From Holdemania sp. Marseille-P2844 (GTDB taxonomy: Bacteria > Bacillota_I > Bacilli_A > Erysipelotrichales > Erysipelotrichaceae), in assembly GCF_900120005.1 (NCBI RefSeq), contig NZ_LT635453.1, forward strand, positions 124,001 through 188,000: DNA of 64,000 nucleotides, in the 5' to 3' direction. Under the pieces are notes generated by a model. The model made no database searches and had not been told where the DNA came from. It saw nothing but the letters and a program-made list of their open reading frames with translations. Numbering within the stretch: the first letter of the stretch is position 1; each line of letters starts with the position of its first letter. The position numbers and the translations under genes are program-made. Of this stretch, positions 62,006-64,000 are shown one piece after another.

Positions 62006-63467
62006 CGTTTATAACGTCATAGAGCAAATCGGCGGGGAGTATGCCGATATAGTTGTAGCTGATCGTCACATCCTGCACTCGGTGTCCGCTGGACTTATCC
62101 GGTGCATGAACATATACGGCGTTGACCATATCGTTCAGAATAGTGGGTGTCAGCTTCTCCAAGTACAAGTACTTCTTTGCCTGTCGGATAAACCTATCAA
62201 CATTCTCCGCTTGATCTTCTTGATTCTGTATTTCGTTTTCAAGCATTTCAATCTTAGCTCTCAGGTCTGCCTGCTCCTGCTCATAATCATCAGATAACAT
62301 CTGAAAGCGAGCTTCGGACAGCTTTCCGTTTACCATGTCCTCGTAAATACGCTTGAACAATCTGTCCAGTTCTACCAGACGGTTTTCGGATTTCTGCAAG
62401 GTTCGTTTCTTGGCAGAAAGCTCTTTCTTTGCTTCGTCACTTCGCTTTGCGCCCAACGCTCGGCGGAACGCATCCTCGTAATCGGCAACGCATTGGATAA
62501 CCAATCTCAGGTGTTGGAGCGTACCTTCTTCCAGTACCACGGCACGGATGAAGTGGGTGTCGCAGACTTCCTTGCCCTTTTTACGGGAAGTGGAGCATAC
62601 GAAGTGATCTTGTCTGGTTTCAAAACTGTTGCTGGTACAGTAGTACAATTTTTCACCACAATCGGCACAGCGGACGAGACCGGAGAACATATTGGTCTTG
62701 CCTGTTCTGGCAGGTCTGCGTTTGTTCTTGCGAAGTTCCTGTACACGGGCAAAGGTTTCTTCGTCAATAATGGCTTCATGAGTGTTCTCGAAAATCTTCC
62801 ATTGATCGGGAGGATTTTCGAGTTTCTTTTTGCTCCTGTACGACTGCTTGCGTGTCTTGAAGTTGACCATGTGCCCAAGGTATTCCTGCTTTTCCAGTAT
62901 GCCGGTGATGGTGCGTGGTGCCCAATCGTAAGGATTGTCCGGTGTCTTTGCAGGAGCATTTCGTCCCATCTTCATCCAATGAACCGTAGGACACTCCACC
63001 TTTGCTTTCTTCAGCTTCTTAGCGATCTGAGAGGGGCCGTAGCCCTCCATGCACCATGCGAAGATCTGACGAACAACGGCTGCGGCTTCATCGTCCACAA
63101 TCCAATGTTTCTTTGGATTGTCGGGGTCTTTCGTGTAGCCATAGGGCGGGTTGGTGGTCAGATACTCACCGGATTCGCCTTTCTGCTTCATGGACGCTTT
63201 GACCTTTTTGCTGCTGTCCTTGACATAGAACTCGTTGATGATATTCAAGAACGGAGTAAAGTCGTTGTCCTGCTGATTGGCGCTGTCCACACCGCTGTTT
63301 ACAGCGATGAAGCGGACATTGTGTTCGGGGAAAAGCATTTCGGTGTAAAGACCAACTTCCAGATAGTTTCTGCCGATACGGCTCATATCTTTGGCAATGA
63401 TGATACCAACCTTATCGTTCTCGACCAACTCAATCATTCGTTTCCAATCGGGTCTGTTGAATAATGA
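61992..63467 (-). pseudogene. Large serine recombinase, 5'-truncated
   Basis: About 490 residues keep family homology from SLFNRPDWKRMIELVENDK onward: IIAKDMSRIGRNYLEVG and FIAVNSGVDS (rest of the resolvase domain), the recombinase domain, a zinc ribbon RCADCGEKLYYC, a coiled coil (~330-430) and a DUF4368-like end. The first ~70 residues, including the catalytic Ser and the Arg cluster, are replaced by unrelated sequence (MCAYSVFNTFPVYPLSAK ...) with no RBS. It should therefore be inactive. It likely mobilised a conjugative element that is now rearranged. Confidence 0.88.
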
Positions 63468-63565
63468 GGTGTGATAGCGATAGCGGCAAAAAGCTAATAA
63501 AATCAATGGTTTTGCGGACAGCGGATAGACAGGGAATGTGTTAAAAACTGAATACGCACACAAAC

Positions 63566-63608
63566 GGCGTTACCTTAACCCCTTTGGGGGAGAAAGTAAC
63601 GCCGTTTT
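63566..63608 (+). terminator. Strong hairpin at the element junction
   Basis: AACGGCGTTAC pairs with GTAACGCCGTT around an inner CCCCTTTGGGG stem, followed by TTTTTT. It precedes the Cys-rich gene by 33 bp and may be an attenuator or the end of a short transcript started within 63470-63560. Confidence 0.8.
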
Positions 63609-63640
63609 TTTATGCCCGCAGGAAAGGAGGTGCAGCCGGA

Positions 63641-63859
63641 ATGTATTTCACAAAGGGCAAGCAGCGGGCGTTTGAATTGCTCATGCAGCAGAAGCCGGGA
63701 TTTGACCGCTATCAATCCGGTTGTGCCGGAGATGATGAAGATTGCGGCACTTGCCGTTTCTACCGCCCCGGGTGGAAATATGAGTTTTGCGTTTTCAAAG
63801 AGTGTCCCTATTGCCCCGGCAAAAGGACGCGGAAAACGCACGCCAGCATGGACAAATAG
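63641..63859 (+). CDS. Cysteine-rich protein of a conjugative or integrative element
   Basis: 72 residues from the ATG at 63641 (GGAGGTGCAGCCGGA). Starts MYFTKGKQRAFELLMQQKPG and contains seven Cys in the pattern of a zinc-binding domain (CAGDDEDCGTC ... CVFKECPYCPG). Small proteins with YRPGWKY and CPYC motifs accompany replication/relaxase genes in many Firmicute integrative elements; this is recalled, not searched. The next gene begins 129 bp downstream. Confidence 0.75.
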   Translation: MYFTKGKQRAFELLMQQKPGFDRYQSGCAGDDEDCGTCRFYRPGWKYEFCVFKECPYCPGKRTRKTHASMDK

Positions 63860-63987
63860 ACGGGCAAAAGCCCTTGTGCCATGCGGCTTTGCAGACGCGA
63901 AAACGGCAAAGGGCATATTGCAATACCAAAACAGCCGAAAACGGCTTTCTAATTGTCCACGCATACCAAGAGAGGAAGTGAGGAAAT

Positions 63988-64000
63988 ATGGCAGTTTTCA
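63988..64000 (+). CDS. Start of a further element gene (truncated by the window)
   Basis: ATGGCAGTTTTC (MAVF...) preceded by GAAGTGAGGAAAT. Only four codons are visible. Replication-organiser proteins of such elements often start MAVF, which would fit, but this cannot be decided. Confidence 0.4.

Noticed and set aside
62493-63464. 323-codon open frame on the plus strand opposite the recombinase
   Set aside because: Shadow of the recombinase coding strand; no RBS and low-complexity hydrophobic product.
63787-63981. 64-codon open frame at the right end
   Set aside because: Overlaps the Cys-rich gene in another frame and has no RBS; the RBS at 63975-63987 belongs to the gene starting at 63988.

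Overview
The window spans the replication origin of a low-to-moderate GC Firmicute. The gene order (gyrA-gyrB-recF-yaaA-dnaN-dnaA | oriC | rpmH-rnpA-yidC-jag), the pth-mfd-spoVT-rqcP-yabP-yabQ-divIC block, a T-box in front of serS and near-universal Shine-Dalgarno sites all point there. Protein style and the mixture of sporulation genes with a gut-type extracellular reductase suggest an Erysipelotrichia-like intestinal bacterium (Holdemania or a relative). That assignment is an inference from recall, not from a search.

Layout. 1-18.5 kb is almost entirely on the minus strand and therefore co-directional with a fork leaving oriC leftwards: fhs (partial), recR, ybaB, dnaX, tadA, SRP RNA, an EF-Tu-domain-like small protein, an Ntn-type hydrolase, a GNAT, serS with its T-box, an AraC-type regulator, gyrA, gyrB, recF, yaaA, dnaN, dnaA. 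Three perfect 16-bp parS palindromes lie at 4.8, 6.5 and 8.35 kb, the last one inside the serS T-box leader. 18.47-18.95 kb is oriC, packed with DnaA boxes. To the right most genes are on the plus strand. About 7 kb of accessory material separates dnaA from rpmH: two HAD phosphatases, a VanY-like carboxypeptidase lipoprotein, a group IIC intron lying directly behind a terminator, and a membrane diguanylate cyclase. rpmH-rnpA-yidC-jag then follows, but the usual mnmE-mnmG-rsmG-noc-parA-parB continuation is missing.

28.2-34.4 kb is a cell-wall stress cassette. A BlaI-type repressor, a BlaR1-type membrane metallopeptidase with an unusual sensor domain, and a lipoprotein are followed by two FemX/MurM-type peptide-bridge ligases. 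The same palindromic operator occurs twice in the blaI promoter and twice in the fem promoter. 35-37 kb holds a GntR (YtrA-type)/ABC operon with a clear operator. 38.6-46.5 kb is the conserved pth-mfd-spoVT ... rqcP-yabP-yabQ-divIC neighbourhood, interrupted by a cupin gene and a membrane-protein/HTH pair. 46.7-54.7 kb holds hypotheticals, an acetyltransferase, an extracellular flavin reductase lipoprotein and a heterodimeric ABC exporter. 54.7-57.3 kb is non-coding DNA with a candidate small RNA, a possible 17-residue peptide gene, and an IS30-family element nested inside a smaller inverted-repeat element. 57.3-61.9 kb has a MATE pump, an isolated purC, an Rpn-type nuclease with a decayed tandem fragment, and an orphan PTS EIIA. 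From 62 kb to the end is mobile-element DNA: a 5'-truncated large serine recombinase abutting the start of a conjugative-element-like segment.

The most unusual things here are the BlaI/BlaR1-Fem regulon with its replaced sensor domain, the parS/T-box overlap, a 13-bp hairpin that buries the yabP Shine-Dalgarno, a pair of 15-bp inverted operators at 47.6 kb, and the nested IS30 structure. I see no CRISPR array, tRNA or rRNA gene.
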